From: RGIG6375 sp964472725
GTDB lineage: Bacteria > Bacillota > Clostridia > Oscillospirales > Oscillospiraceae
Reading direction: 5' to 3'
DNA length: 31,610 nucleotides
NCBI GenBank assembly: GCA_964472725.1
Contig: CAYYLZ010000020.1
Coordinates: forward strand, 1-31,610
Of this stretch, positions 6,796 through 15,078 are shown piece by piece (the stretch's first letter is position 1; every line of letters begins with the position of its first letter). The notes beneath the pieces are model-generated. The model saw only the letters and a program-made list of their open reading frames with translations. It was not told the origin of the DNA and searched no databases. A program made the position numbers and the translations under genes.

Positions 6796-8094
6796 TTACG
6801 CAAGAGCTTCCGCAGGCTTATCCGCATCAGGATTGATGCTGACGCACTCAATATCCGCTCCTACTCCACGCAGCTTTTCCACAATGTTCTCATAGCCGCG
6901 CTCGATATAATGGATATCTTCTATACGGGTGCTTCCCTCTGCGCACAGACCCGCAATGACCATTGCGGCACCGGCTCTCAGGTCGCAGGCTCTTACAGGA
7001 GCAGCTCTGAGCTGTTCCACGCCCTGCACAACAGCGATTTTGCCGTCTACATGGATATTGGCACCCATACGGCTAAGCTGAGAAACATAGCGGAAGCGGT
7101 CGTCCCATACATCCTCGGTTACCATGCTCGTTCCCTGCGCCATGGCAAGCAGAGCGGTAATCTGGGGCTGCATATCCGTGGGGAAACCGGGATAAGGCAT
7201 AGTCTTGACGTTGGTGCATCGGAGAGGCTCCGTGCGGCGAACAAGAACTGCATCGCCACGCTCTTCTATCTCGGCGCCCATTTCTTCAAGCTTTGCGGTA
7301 ATACACTCAAGGTGCTTGGGAATAACATTCTTTACAAGAACCTCGCCGCCCGCTCCGGCAACGGCTGCCAGATAGGTTCCGGCCTCGATCTGGTCGGGAA
7401 TGATGGAATAGAAGCCGCCGTTCATTCTCTCAACACCGTTTATCTTTATTACACTCGTACCGGCACCTTTGATATCCGCGCCCATAGAGTTCAGAAAGTT
7501 TGCCAAATCAACTATATGAGGTTCCTTTGCGGCATTTTCAATAACGGTCTTGCCCTTTGCCTTAACGGCAGCAAGCATAATATTCATGGTTGCGCCTACA
7601 GAAACAACATCAAGATAAATATTCGCACCCTTCAGATGACCGTCGGGAGTATCGGCAACTATCATGCCGTCCATAACGTCCACACTGGCGCCCATAGCCT
7701 TGAAGCCCTTGATATGCTGATCAATGGGACGCACGCCGAAATCGCAGCCGCCGGGCATTGCGCCGCGGGCATTGCCAAAGCGACCGAGCATTGCGCCGAT
7801 AAGGTAATATGAGGCTCTGATGGAGCGCATCAGTTCGCCCGGTCCCTCACCGGCATGAATGCCTCGGCAATCTATGTCCATAGTATGCTTATTAACCGTA
7901 CGGATATCTGCACCCATGGTCTTAAGGATATTCAAAAAGAGCGTTACGTCGCTTATCTGGGGAATATTTTCAATTCTGCATACGCCGTCAACCAGCAAAG
8001 TTGCCGGTATAATGGCTACGGCCGCATTCTTTGCGCCACTGATCTCAATCTCGCCATACAGCGGTTTACCGCCGCGAATGATATACTCAGTCAT
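6796..8094 (-). CDS. murA: UDP-N-acetylglucosamine 1-carboxyvinyltransferase MurA
   Basis: 432 residues with the EPSP-synthase-like fold. The SGAKNA motif at 19-24 carries the conserved Lys-Asn (22-23), and C117 in PGGCDFGVRPIDQH is the active-site cysteine that fosfomycin alkylates in this family. The enzyme adds enolpyruvate to UDP-GlcNAc, the first committed step of peptidoglycan synthesis in the cytoplasm. The ATG at 8094 has AGGAAG upstream. Its promoter (8210-8238) is strong, so it can be expressed apart from the yycI side. It sits between yycI and yycJ, which puts a cell-wall synthesis gene inside the Wal cluster. Many Firmicutes have two MurA paralogues; which one this is cannot be told here. 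Confidence 0.97.
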   Translation of the reverse strand: MTEYIIRGGKPLYGEIEISGAKNAAVAIIPATLLVDGVCRIENIPQISDVTLFLNILKTMGADIRTVNKHTMDIDCRGIHAGEGPGELMRSIRASYYLIGAMLGRFGNARGAMPGGCDFGVRPIDQHIKGFKAMGASVDVMDGMIVADTPDGHLKGANIYLDVVSVGATMNIMLAAVKAKGKTVIENAAKEPHIVDLANFLNSMGADIKGAGTSVIKINGVERMNGGFYSIIPDQIEAGTYLAAVAGAGGEVLVKNVIPKHLECITAKLEEMGAEIEERGDAVLVRRTEPLRCTNVKTMPYPGFPTDMQPQITALLAMAQGTSMVTEDVWDDRFRYVSQLSRMGANIHVDGKIAVVQGVEQLRAAPVRACDLRAGAAMVIAGLCAEGSTRIEDIHYIERGYENIVEKLRGVGADIECVSINPDADKPAEALA

Positions 8095-8139
8095 TTTTCC
8101 ACTTCCTTACGCATCATTCGGCTTTGTCGTATATAATGT

Positions 8140-8166
8140 ATAAGCTGAAGCTACCTCAGCTTCTTT
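8140..8166 (-). other. Hairpin in the murA leader
   Basis: AAGCTGA and TCAGCTT pair around a seven-base loop in the roughly 110-base 5' leader of murA. No T tract follows, so it looks like a leader structure rather than a terminator. Confidence 0.4.
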
Positions 8167-8209
8167 GTTATCATCGCAAAAGGCATAAAAGCCCATTTCA
8201 TATCAGTTT

Positions 8210-8238
8210 ATTATACCCAATATTTCCGTATTTGTAAA
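8210..8238 (-). promoter_or_regulatory. Promoter of the murA unit
   Basis: The minus strand reads TTTACA, exactly 17 bases, then TATAAT. This is a near-consensus sigma-A promoter in the 190-base gap between yycI and murA. No terminator is visible after yycI, so read-through from the walR unit is also possible. Confidence 0.85.
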
Positions 8239-8284
8239 TAGCATACCTCAAAATATTGCATAATTTACATAATTTATTTCAAAC

Positions 8285-9097
8285 TCAATTCATTATTTTG
8301 CCGCTGCTTACGTTCACCTGATACGCACCGCCGTCCGTGACGATATGCCACACCGGCTCCAGCACGGTTCCGGAAGCAGATGAGTTCATATTATAGCAAA
8401 GTTCAATACTCTCAAGGCGGTTGCAAACATGACCGCCGGACTTTATCTCATCAAGAAAGCGCACCAGTATCGTATTTATATCCAGCGCACTGCCGTCACT
8501 TCCCTGCTGCGGCGTTCCGTTAAGGCGACGTCCCGAAAGCACTGCGCTGCCGCCTGCATAAATGGTGAGATAAACGCTGCAGTTCAGCACCGGACTTTCC
8601 TCCCACGAGCAAAGGTAGCTGATGCTTCGGGAGTCGCCATGCTCCTCCATCTCTGCACCTTCGCTTATAAATGCAATGCCCATTTCTTCAAGCAGGCGAG
8701 CCGCCGTTCTGCCGGCTCCCGCTCCATCATCAACGAAATCCAACCTTATTTCAAATTCTCCGTTATTGCGGAAAAGGGCGCTGCCATTTTCGTTTTCATA
8801 GGAATAAATGTTGCCGCCCTGATCCTCCGCCGCAGCCTGGCCAATAAGCTTCTCGACTATTTTTGCCTCAGCATCGGTATCTCTGTTTATAGTATACCAC
8901 GCAGCATCAAAAGAATCCGGCACGATATCCGCGGCAAGGCTTATTCCGCTGTCCTCAAAAAGCTCTGCTATAGATGTTTTTTCCTGACTCAATATATGCC
9001 GCACCTCAAATCGGTTTAATCCGATAAGTGCCAGAAAGCAGACATTGAGCACTGCCAATATTATAATTGCTATATTTTTAAGACGTCCTGCGTCCAC
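8285..9097 (-). CDS. YycI-like regulatory protein of the WalRK system
   Basis: 270 residues with a short cytoplasmic N-terminus, one membrane helix (about 7-28) and an extracellular domain. Sequence conservation in this family is low. The assignment rests on position (walR, walK, yycH, then this gene), topology and the closing motif PVWHIVTDGGAYQVNVSSGKI, which matches YycH/YycI-type domains. In Bacillus YycH and YycI hold WalK in check through their membrane helices. In Staphylococcus they activate it, so the sign here is unknown. The start is a GTG at 9097 with AAAGGAG nine bases upstream, overlapping the region just after the yycH stop. Confidence 0.75.
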   Translation of the reverse strand: MDAGRLKNIAIIILAVLNVCFLALIGLNRFEVRHILSQEKTSIAELFEDSGISLAADIVPDSFDAAWYTINRDTDAEAKIVEKLIGQAAAEDQGGNIYSYENENGSALFRNNGEFEIRLDFVDDGAGAGRTAARLLEEMGIAFISEGAEMEEHGDSRSISYLCSWEESPVLNCSVYLTIYAGGSAVLSGRRLNGTPQQGSDGSALDINTILVRFLDEIKSGGHVCNRLESIELCYNMNSSASGTVLEPVWHIVTDGGAYQVNVSSGKIMN

Positions 9098-9114
9098 TTC
9101 CTGTCACTCCTTTC

Positions 9115-10422
9115 TTACTCAACCGTCCACACAGGCTTGACCGCGGCGCTGCCGTCATCATAGTAGACAAGATTAAGACTTCCGTTCTTTTCAAGCCCTC
9201 CCGCTATTGCGGCGGCCTGCAATTCGGGCAGAAGATTCGCCTTCTCGTCGGTTGCGGTATAGCGGTGCAGCCATATATCAACAGACACCATACGGCCGTT
9301 TTCATAAGCCACGGTAGCTCCGTCACCTCGACGCTGGACAACCTCCGTTCCATCAATATAGTAATTGAACCTCACGGAAACCCGTCCGTTTCCGGACTTC
9401 TCAATACCGGCAAAGTAAATGTCCTCTATACCGGAATAATTGGAACGGATATCTGTTATCAGTTGGTAGGCCTGTTCTATCAGCTGACCGTCGTCTGTCT
9501 TTGTTTCCTCTTCCGTTTCGCTATAATCGTAATCGGTAACGCTGTAATTCAGCTCGCCGTCTGTCATAATACGCATAATGCCGTTCACGCCAACATATAC
9601 CATAGTGCCGTTCTTTTCGGCATAGCTTGTGCCGCCAAGTATACTTATACCAAGCAGCTCCGCTGTCCGCTCTATAACAGGCTCGTTTTCGATTATGTTC
9701 TCCGCGCCAACGATGTACTTCTCGGACATTTCAGGCAGAATAAGGGTGTAGGGAGCGATCAGGTCCCCTACTTCCTCCGATTCAAACGCGAAGTATGCGC
9801 CATTAGGCAGAAACGCCTGCGTTACTCCGCCAATACTGTCAGCTGCGGCAGCCGTGCCGCACTTGCGGTAGCCGTTGGAATTGGCATAGTATACGTCAAC
9901 TCCGCCGTGTTCGCCGATAACTACAGCAAATCTATCGGCATAATCGCTGTTGTCATTGAGCGTGCTCATTCCCAACCACTTTATAAGCGAGTTTATCGGA
10001 AGCTCAACCTTATAGTCCCAATATATTCCGGGACGACCCAGCGCCTCGCGCCAGTCTTCCTCGCTGCAGGCTTCCGGCAGTCTGGCGGAGCCCAATGCCT
10101 CACCGACTATATTCACGGTGTTTTCATATACGCTGTTCAGCTGAGCTTCGTCACTCTTAGCGCCGTAACGTGCGCCTACGTCGCCGATGACCGCCATTAT
10201 CACAGGCTTTGCAACTACATCAAATTCACTGTTTTCGGCGTCATTACTACCGGAATTTCCGGCTTGTTCGCCATTCCCGAAATATGCAGCCAGGCGTTCC
10301 GGCAATTTTGCCTCAGAGAGAAATTCGTTGAAAACCTCGCTTTTATACGCAAGGAATACGCTGTTGAACATCAAAGCAACAATGGCAAGGCTTTTGAGCA
10401 GTTCTTTTATCTTACGACTCAT
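9115..10422 (-). CDS. YycH-like regulatory protein of the WalRK system
   Basis: 435 residues from the ATG at 10422, which overlaps the end of walK by 11 bases (ATG inside the last codons), so coupling is likely. One membrane helix at about 9-26 (LLKSLAIVALMFNSVFLAYKS) is followed by a large extracellular part rich in Asn, Tyr and acidic residues. It fits YycH in size, topology and position, though sequence identity to the Bacillus protein appears low. It ends at PVWTVE, the strand where the following YycI-like protein continues for about 20 residues more, so the final beta hairpin seems missing. Probable role: modulating WalK at the membrane. Confidence 0.75.
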   Translation of the reverse strand: MSRKIKELLKSLAIVALMFNSVFLAYKSEVFNEFLSEAKLPERLAAYFGNGEQAGNSGSNDAENSEFDVVAKPVIMAVIGDVGARYGAKSDEAQLNSVYENTVNIVGEALGSARLPEACSEEDWREALGRPGIYWDYKVELPINSLIKWLGMSTLNDNSDYADRFAVVIGEHGGVDVYYANSNGYRKCGTAAAADSIGGVTQAFLPNGAYFAFESEEVGDLIAPYTLILPEMSEKYIVGAENIIENEPVIERTAELLGISILGGTSYAEKNGTMVYVGVNGIMRIMTDGELNYSVTDYDYSETEEETKTDDGQLIEQAYQLITDIRSNYSGIEDIYFAGIEKSGNGRVSVRFNYYIDGTEVVQRRGDGATVAYENGRMVSVDIWLHRYTATDEKANLLPELQAAAIAGGLEKNGSLNLVYYDDGSAAVKPVWTVE

Positions 10423-12196
10423 TTGCTTCACCGCCGCTCTGCTCTCTGGGAAGGCGGATAAGCACCTTGGTTCCCTTTCCGGGCTCACTGTCGATGCTGA
10501 TTTCACCGCCGTGCTTCATAACGATTTCCTTGGCTATGGAAAGGCCGAGACCGCTGCCGCCCAATGCACGGGAACGTGCACGGTCGACACGGTAGAAACG
10601 GTCAAAAATATGAGGCAGCTGTTCCTGCGGAATACCGATACCGGTGTCCTTTACACTGACCCATACGTGATGCTCGCTGCCGCCGACCTTTACGGAGATT
10701 TCTCCGCCGTCGGGAGTGTAGCGTATTGCATTGGTGATAATATTGACGATCACCTGCTCTATGCGTGCTCTGTCGCCGCAGCAGATAACTGCGCTTTCGG
10801 GCGCCTCTACGGACAATCTCATATCGCGTTTTTCCACGTTGAGACGAATGGCTTCACAGATATTGTTGGTAGATCTTGCAATATCAAAATTCTCAAAGCG
10901 CATATCGTTGTCACCTGCGTCGAACTTGGAAAGCATTAGCAGATCCTGAACGATTTTAACCATGCGGTCGCTCTCGTTGAGTATAACCTGCAGGAAGTGC
11001 GCACGGTTATCGGGCGGCATCTCCTCACCAACGTCCTCGAGGGTCTCCGCATAGCTGCGGATATTGGTAATGGGCGTGCGCAGCTCATGGGAAACATTCG
11101 CAACGAATTCGCGGTGCATCTGCTCGCTCTTTCTCTGCTGGGTAACGTCGTGTATAAGTGCCAGTATGCCGCTCTGTCCGGACTCGCTTCCCACAAAGGG
11201 CGCAAGTATCATTTCCAGGGTTTTGTCCTTTATCTCCCGCTCTGCACGTATAACCGTGGGCGCTTTAAGGGCAAGGACGGTTTCCTTTTCTTCGATACTG
11301 CCGAAGATAACGGAATAATCCAGATCGGGATCTTCAAGGCTTACACCCAGCAACTGCTCCGCCGCGGGGTTATAATGTATTTTTACGCCCTCCCGGTTAA
11401 AGGCAACGACACCGTCGGTCATATGCAGAAAAACGGTGCTGAGCTTATTACGCTCACCCTCAATTACCTCCAGTGTATCCTGAAGCTGCTGAGCCATATC
11501 ATTGAAGGACTCGGTGAGAACACCTATTTCGTCCCTTGTATGCACTTCGATCTTCTGCGAGAAATCACCTTCGGCAACACGATTTGCACCTCGGGTAAGA
11601 CTCTGAATAGGTATAACCATTGTTTTAGACAACAAGAAGCTAAGCAGTATGGATATAACAAGGCCTACAACCAGAGCTTCCATAATGATCGTGAACAGCT
11701 CCATGTTAAGGTCATGAACCGTCTGCTTGTTATCTATGATGTAAACTATATAGCTCCCCATTTCGCCGCTTATCGGAAGCGCAACGTCCATATAAGCCGC
11801 GGAGCTGTTGCTGTCATAGCCCTCCCTGCCGTTAAGTGCAGTGAGGATATTGGGAGTGACTTCGACCTCATTTCGACCGTCGGAGCCGCCAAGCACCGCT
11901 GCGTTGTCACCGTCAAGAACGTAATAGTTGCGGTTTACGCCGTCTATACCCAGCAGACCCGAATAAGCCGAAAGGATATCTTCTATCTGCGACGCGCCGC
12001 CATCCTCATCTGCCGCCGAGCGCAGGTCGTCGGCAAATTTCTGCACAGAGAAAACGTCCTGCATATTCTGATAGAATTCGCCAAGGTAAAAGCTTACTAC
12101 GCCTCGCACAAGGAAGGCGCAAACCACTATCATAAGCGAGATTATAAGCAGCAGCATTATGATGACCAGCTTTGAATGCAATCCGCTTTTTTTCAA
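10412..12196 (-). CDS. walK: WalK (YycG/VicK)-like sensor histidine kinase
   Basis: 594 residues. Membrane helices are at about 10-32 and 168-190, flanking an extracellular sensor domain. A HAMP linker (190-243) and a PAS domain (about 250-350) follow. The HisKA box FVANVSHELRTP has H370, and the ATPase has NAIRYTPDGG, DTGIGIP and GGSGLGLSIAK. It autophosphorylates and passes phosphate to WalR, controlling cell-wall hydrolases and synthesis in Firmicutes. Translation starts at a TTG (12196) with a strong GGGAGGA seven bases upstream, so the TTG is probably real and lowers yield. The PAS domain and YycH/YycI partners support WalK over PhoR. Confidence 0.93.
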   Translation of the reverse strand: MKKSGLHSKLVIIMLLLIISLMIVVCAFLVRGVVSFYLGEFYQNMQDVFSVQKFADDLRSAADEDGGASQIEDILSAYSGLLGIDGVNRNYYVLDGDNAAVLGGSDGRNEVEVTPNILTALNGREGYDSNSSAAYMDVALPISGEMGSYIVYIIDNKQTVHDLNMELFTIIMEALVVGLVISILLSFLLSKTMVIPIQSLTRGANRVAEGDFSQKIEVHTRDEIGVLTESFNDMAQQLQDTLEVIEGERNKLSTVFLHMTDGVVAFNREGVKIHYNPAAEQLLGVSLEDPDLDYSVIFGSIEEKETVLALKAPTVIRAEREIKDKTLEMILAPFVGSESGQSGILALIHDVTQQRKSEQMHREFVANVSHELRTPITNIRSYAETLEDVGEEMPPDNRAHFLQVILNESDRMVKIVQDLLMLSKFDAGDNDMRFENFDIARSTNNICEAIRLNVEKRDMRLSVEAPESAVICCGDRARIEQVIVNIITNAIRYTPDGGEISVKVGGSEHHVWVSVKDTGIGIPQEQLPHIFDRFYRVDRARSRALGGSGLGLSIAKEIVMKHGGEISIDSEPGKGTKVLIRLPREQSGGEANES

Positions 12197-12233
12197 GGTA
12201 TCGTCCTCCCTTCCTCAAAATTTCCTTCGAGTA

Positions 12234-12932
12234 TCATTCAGCCAGGTAATAACCGGCTCCGCGCTTCGTGATGATGTATTTGGGATTGGCCGGGTCGTCC
12301 TCGAGCTTTTCACGCAGGCGGCGCACTGCCACATCGACCGCGCGCAGGTCGCCGTAGTATTCATAGTTCCATACGCCTGACATAAGCTCCTCACGGGAAT
12401 AAATTTTCCCTTTTTCGGCGGACATGAATTTAATTATGTCGTATTCGCGCTGGGTAAGCTCTACAACTCCCCCGCCGGGCTTGATAACGCACATTCTGTC
12501 CTTATCGAGGACAAGGCCGTCCGCAGCGGGAGCATTCTTCGCTATTTCTTCCGCAGGCTCCATAACCGCCATGCGGCGGATATTTGTCTTTACGCGGGCC
12601 ATCAGCTCACGAACTGAGAAGGGCTTTACAATATAGTCATCGGCACCGATTTCCAGTCCCAACACCTTGTCGCGCTCCTCCTCTCGGGCGGTGAGCATGA
12701 TAACCGGAGTTAGCTTATCAGTCTTTCTTATTTCGCCAAGCACGCCAAAGCCGTCCATTACAGGCAGCATAACGTCCAGCAGGACAAGATCCGGAGACTC
12801 ATTGCGAGCCTTTTCAAGGGCTTCGCCGCCGTCATAGGCGCAGATCACTTCATATCCTTCACGTTCAAGATTGAACTTAAGTATATCAACAATATTACTT
12901 TCATCGTCTACTACGAGTACTCGTTTACCCAT
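12234..12932 (-). CDS. walR: WalR (YycF/VicR)-like response regulator
   Basis: 232 residues of OmpR/PhoB type. The receiver domain (1-120) has the acidic pair at D9-D10, phospho-acceptor D53 and the conserved K in IVKPFS. The winged-helix DNA-binding domain (about 135-230) contains LTQREYDIIKFM and DVAVRRLREKLEDDP. WalR is usually essential and activates autolysin genes. The gene follows the NUDIX gene by 21 bases and precedes walK by 37. A GGGAGAG site precedes the ATG. PhoP is a close relative, and the neighbouring pst operon makes that worth considering, but the downstream yycH, yycI and yycJ genes favour WalR. Confidence 0.93.
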   Translation of the reverse strand: MGKRVLVVDDESNIVDILKFNLEREGYEVICAYDGGEALEKARNESPDLVLLDVMLPVMDGFGVLGEIRKTDKLTPVIMLTAREEERDKVLGLEIGADDYIVKPFSVRELMARVKTNIRRMAVMEPAEEIAKNAPAADGLVLDKDRMCVIKPGGGVVELTQREYDIIKFMSAEKGKIYSREELMSGVWNYEYYGDLRAVDVAVRRLREKLEDDPANPKYIITKRGAGYYLAE

Positions 12933-12953
12933 AATGCTCTCCCATTCCGCACA

Positions 12954-13508
12954 TTATCTGTGCTGATTATTTCTAAGATACTCCCTGGCAATAAATATCG
13001 CGTTTATGCTTTTTCCGTCCTGCAGCTCACCCATCACAGCCATTTTCGCCAGCTTGTCCATGTCAACGATCTCCACATTGAGAAATTCGTCTTCGTCAGG
13101 GCAAGCTTCGCCTTGGGTAAGGCCAAGAGCGAGATACAAATGCAGCTGTTCATCGCAGAAGCCGGGAGAAGGATATGTTGCGCCGAAGTACACTATTTTT
13201 TCGGCGGTAAGGCCGGTTTCCTCGCGCAGTTCACGAATCGCACCGTGAAGGGGCGACTCGCCCTTTTCAAGCTTACCCGCAGGTACCTCCAGCATAGGTC
13301 TGCCCACAGGATAACGGAACTGTCGCACCATATAGGCGCGATTAAATTCGTCAACGGCAAGGATAACAACGCCGCCCGCGTGTTCCACCACCTCTCGATA
13401 AGAGGTAGCACCGTTTACCAGCTCAACGGAGTCCCAGCGGACATTGACTATCTTTCCCTCAAAAACAGTCTTGCTTGTAAGGGTCTTTTCGTACAAATTA
13501 TTATACAT
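12954..13508 (-). CDS. NUDIX hydrolase of the ADP-ribose pyrophosphatase type
   Basis: 184 residues from the ATG at 13508. A longer frame exists, but GGAG ten bases upstream of this ATG supports it. The NUDIX box GKLEKGESPLHGAIRELREETGL fits GX5EX7REUXEEXGU (broken here into its conserved G, E, R-E and E-E positions). The segment EVPAGKLE before the box and GATYPSPGF after it are typical of ADP-ribose diphosphatases, which split ADP-ribose to AMP and ribose 5-phosphate. It is the first gene of the walR unit, directly after the promoter at 13557-13585, and may be a housekeeping passenger. Confidence 0.9.
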   Translation of the reverse strand: MYNNLYEKTLTSKTVFEGKIVNVRWDSVELVNGATSYREVVEHAGGVVILAVDEFNRAYMVRQFRYPVGRPMLEVPAGKLEKGESPLHGAIRELREETGLTAEKIVYFGATYPSPGFCDEQLHLYLALGLTQGEACPDEDEFLNVEIVDMDKLAKMAVMGELQDGKSINAIFIAREYLRNNQHR

Positions 13509-13556
13509 GTTCCTTAAGCTCCTTTTTTCAAGGCCGCAATATGCCAATTTAAATAC

Positions 13557-13585
13557 ATTTTACCATGCCTCATCAGCTTTTTCAA
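13557..13585 (-). promoter_or_regulatory. Promoter of the NUDIX-walR-walK-yycH-yycI unit
   Basis: The minus strand reads TTGAAA, 17 bases, TAAAAT, about 50 bases before the NUDIX start. It lies downstream of the phoU terminator, so the Wal unit is transcribed separately from the pst operon. Confidence 0.75.
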
Positions 13586-13609
13586 TACAAAGAAAACTGC
13601 CTTAAACCA

Positions 13610-13649
13610 ATCGAGTCCCGAGCTGTCGCTTCACAGCCCGGGACTCGAT
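13610..13649 (-). terminator. Long hairpin terminating the pst-phoU operon
   Basis: Eleven perfect pairs (13610-13620 with 13639-13649) continue past one mismatch into five more (GCTGT with ACAGC) and close on a six-base loop. On the minus strand the sequence after it is TGGTTTAAGGCAGTTTTC, a loose T-rich tail. It sits 22 bases after the phoU stop. Confidence 0.75.
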
Positions 13650-13670
13650 TTATCGTATTATCTGTTAAAT

Positions 13671-14315
13671 TCACGCCTGCCTATGCTCTCCTGTCACGGA
13701 AAAGATGACCCACTCGGCGATATTGGTGGCGTGGTCTCCTATGCGTTCAAAATACTTAGCTATCATCAGCAGGTCGAGAGCAAATTCACCGTCAGCGGAA
13801 CCTTCCGCTATAAGCCGGATTATATCATTTTTTATTTGGGTGAAATAATTATCCACTGCATCGTCATGTAACAGTACATCTTCGGCCAGTGTCAGGTCTT
13901 TTTTCACAAAAGCCTCCACGCTGTCTATAACCATTCGTATGGTTTCGCGCGCCATATCCTCTATGGTTTCCATGCCGTTCATGGTTCTGCCCTCAAGAAA
14001 GCCGACTATCTCCGCTATATCCTCCGCCTGATCACCGATACGTTCCATGTCGGTGATCATTTTCAGGGCTGCGGAAATCTGCCGCAGATCCCGCGCAACA
14101 GGCTGCTGATGCAGCAGCAGCTTTATGCAGCGGCTTTCTATATCTCTTTCCATCTGGTCTATTGCGGAGCCGTTGACACGTACTTTTTCGGCAAGTTCCA
14201 AATCGCCGGTGCTCATTGCCTTCGCCGCCGAAGCGATGGCCTCTTCGCACATTGTTCCCATTTCAATAAGCTCACGGTTCAGCTCGGACAGCTGCTCGTC
14301 AAATCTGTTTCTCAT
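13671..14315 (-). CDS. phoU: Phosphate transport system regulator PhoU
   Basis: 214 residues from the ATG at 14315, chosen for GGAG eight bases upstream. The protein is all-helical with two PhoU repeats. The E/DxxxD metal-binding patterns appear as ITDMERIGDQAEDIAEI (about residues 85-100) and AKYFERIGDHATNIAEW near the end. PhoU bridges the Pst transporter and a PhoR-type kinase and shuts down uptake and Pho signalling when phosphate is plentiful. It closes the pst operon, ten bases after pstB. No phoR lies upstream; the nearest kinase is WalK, four genes downstream across a terminator. Confidence 0.95.
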   Translation of the reverse strand: MRNRFDEQLSELNRELIEMGTMCEEAIASAAKAMSTGDLELAEKVRVNGSAIDQMERDIESRCIKLLLHQQPVARDLRQISAALKMITDMERIGDQAEDIAEIVGFLEGRTMNGMETIEDMARETIRMVIDSVEAFVKKDLTLAEDVLLHDDAVDNYFTQIKNDIIRLIAEGSADGEFALDLLMIAKYFERIGDHATNIAEWVIFSVTGEHRQA

Positions 14316-14325
14316 GTTTTTCTCC

Positions 14326-15078
14326 TTAACCAAATCTGCCGGTTATATAGTCTTCGGTACGCTTATCCTTGGGCTGCGAGAAAATATCATCGGTTTGGTC
14401 AAACTCCACCAGCTCGCCCAGCAGGAAAAACGCGGTGTAATCGGACACACGGACAGCCTGCTGCATATTATGGGTGACCATAACAATGGTGTACTTCTCT
14501 TTCAGCTCAACCACCAGGTCTTCAATGCGGGAAGTGGAAATAGGGTCAAGCGCAGACGTTGGTTCGTCCATCAGCAGCACCTTAGGCTCTACTGCCAGCG
14601 CTCTTGCAATGCACAAACGCTGCTGCTGCCCGCCGGAAAGGCCAAGCGCATTCTTCTTCAGCCTATCTTTGACCTCTTCCCATATTGCAGCGTCCTGCAG
14701 CGCTCGCTCTACTATCTCGTCCAACTGTGCTTTATTCGTAACGCCGTGAGTTCTGGGGCCATAGGCGATATTATCGTAAATACTCATTGGAAAAGGATTT
14801 GGCTTTTGGAACACCATGCCTATCTCCTTACGGAGATTATTTACGTCCACTTCCTTGGCGAAAATGTCCGTCCCCTCATAGCGAATATCGCCGGTAATCT
14901 TCACACCGTGAATAAGGTCGTTCATGCGGTTTAAGGTTTTCAAAAAAGTAGATTTACCGCAGCCGGAAGGGCCGATAAATGCGGTTATACTCTTTTCGGA
15001 GATTTCAATATTTACATTTTTGAGCGTCTGGTGGTCTCCATACCACAGGCACATATCTTTTACAGAGATAATACTCAT
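14326..15078 (-). CDS. pstB: Phosphate ABC transporter ATP-binding protein PstB
   Basis: 250 residues, family length. Walker A is GPSGCGKST (36-44), the ABC signature LSGGQ is at 147-151 and Walker B LLMDE at 168-172, followed by the switch histidine in VTHNM. The PstB-specific QKPNPFPMSIYDNIAYG stretch is at 91-107. It powers PstCA-mediated phosphate import. Its ATG overlaps the pstA stop by four bases (ATGA), a sign of translational coupling, and GGAGAA is just upstream. Confidence 0.98.
   Translation of the reverse strand: MSIISVKDMCLWYGDHQTLKNVNIEISEKSITAFIGPSGCGKSTFLKTLNRMNDLIHGVKITGDIRYEGTDIFAKEVDVNNLRKEIGMVFQKPNPFPMSIYDNIAYGPRTHGVTNKAQLDEIVERALQDAAIWEEVKDRLKKNALGLSGGQQQRLCIARALAVEPKVLLMDEPTSALDPISTSRIEDLVVELKEKYTIVMVTHNMQQAVRVSDYTAFFLLGELVEFDQTDDIFSQPKDKRTEDYITGRFG

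Noticed and set aside
6697..7812. 371-residue plus-strand open frame
   Set aside because: It is antisense to murA, which has a complete active site and promoter.
8095..8284. Riboswitch or small RNA in the yycI-murA gap
   Set aside because: Only a promoter and one simple hairpin are seen; no conserved aptamer pattern is recognised.
9265..12175. Long plus-strand frames opposite yycH and walK
   Set aside because: Both strong genes on the minus strand have full motif sets; the plus-strand frames have no ribosome site or recognisable domain.
12234..12932. Response regulator as PhoP rather than WalR
   Set aside because: The pst operon next door invites it, but yycH, yycI, yycJ and rlmH downstream and the PAS-containing kinase fit the Wal locus better.
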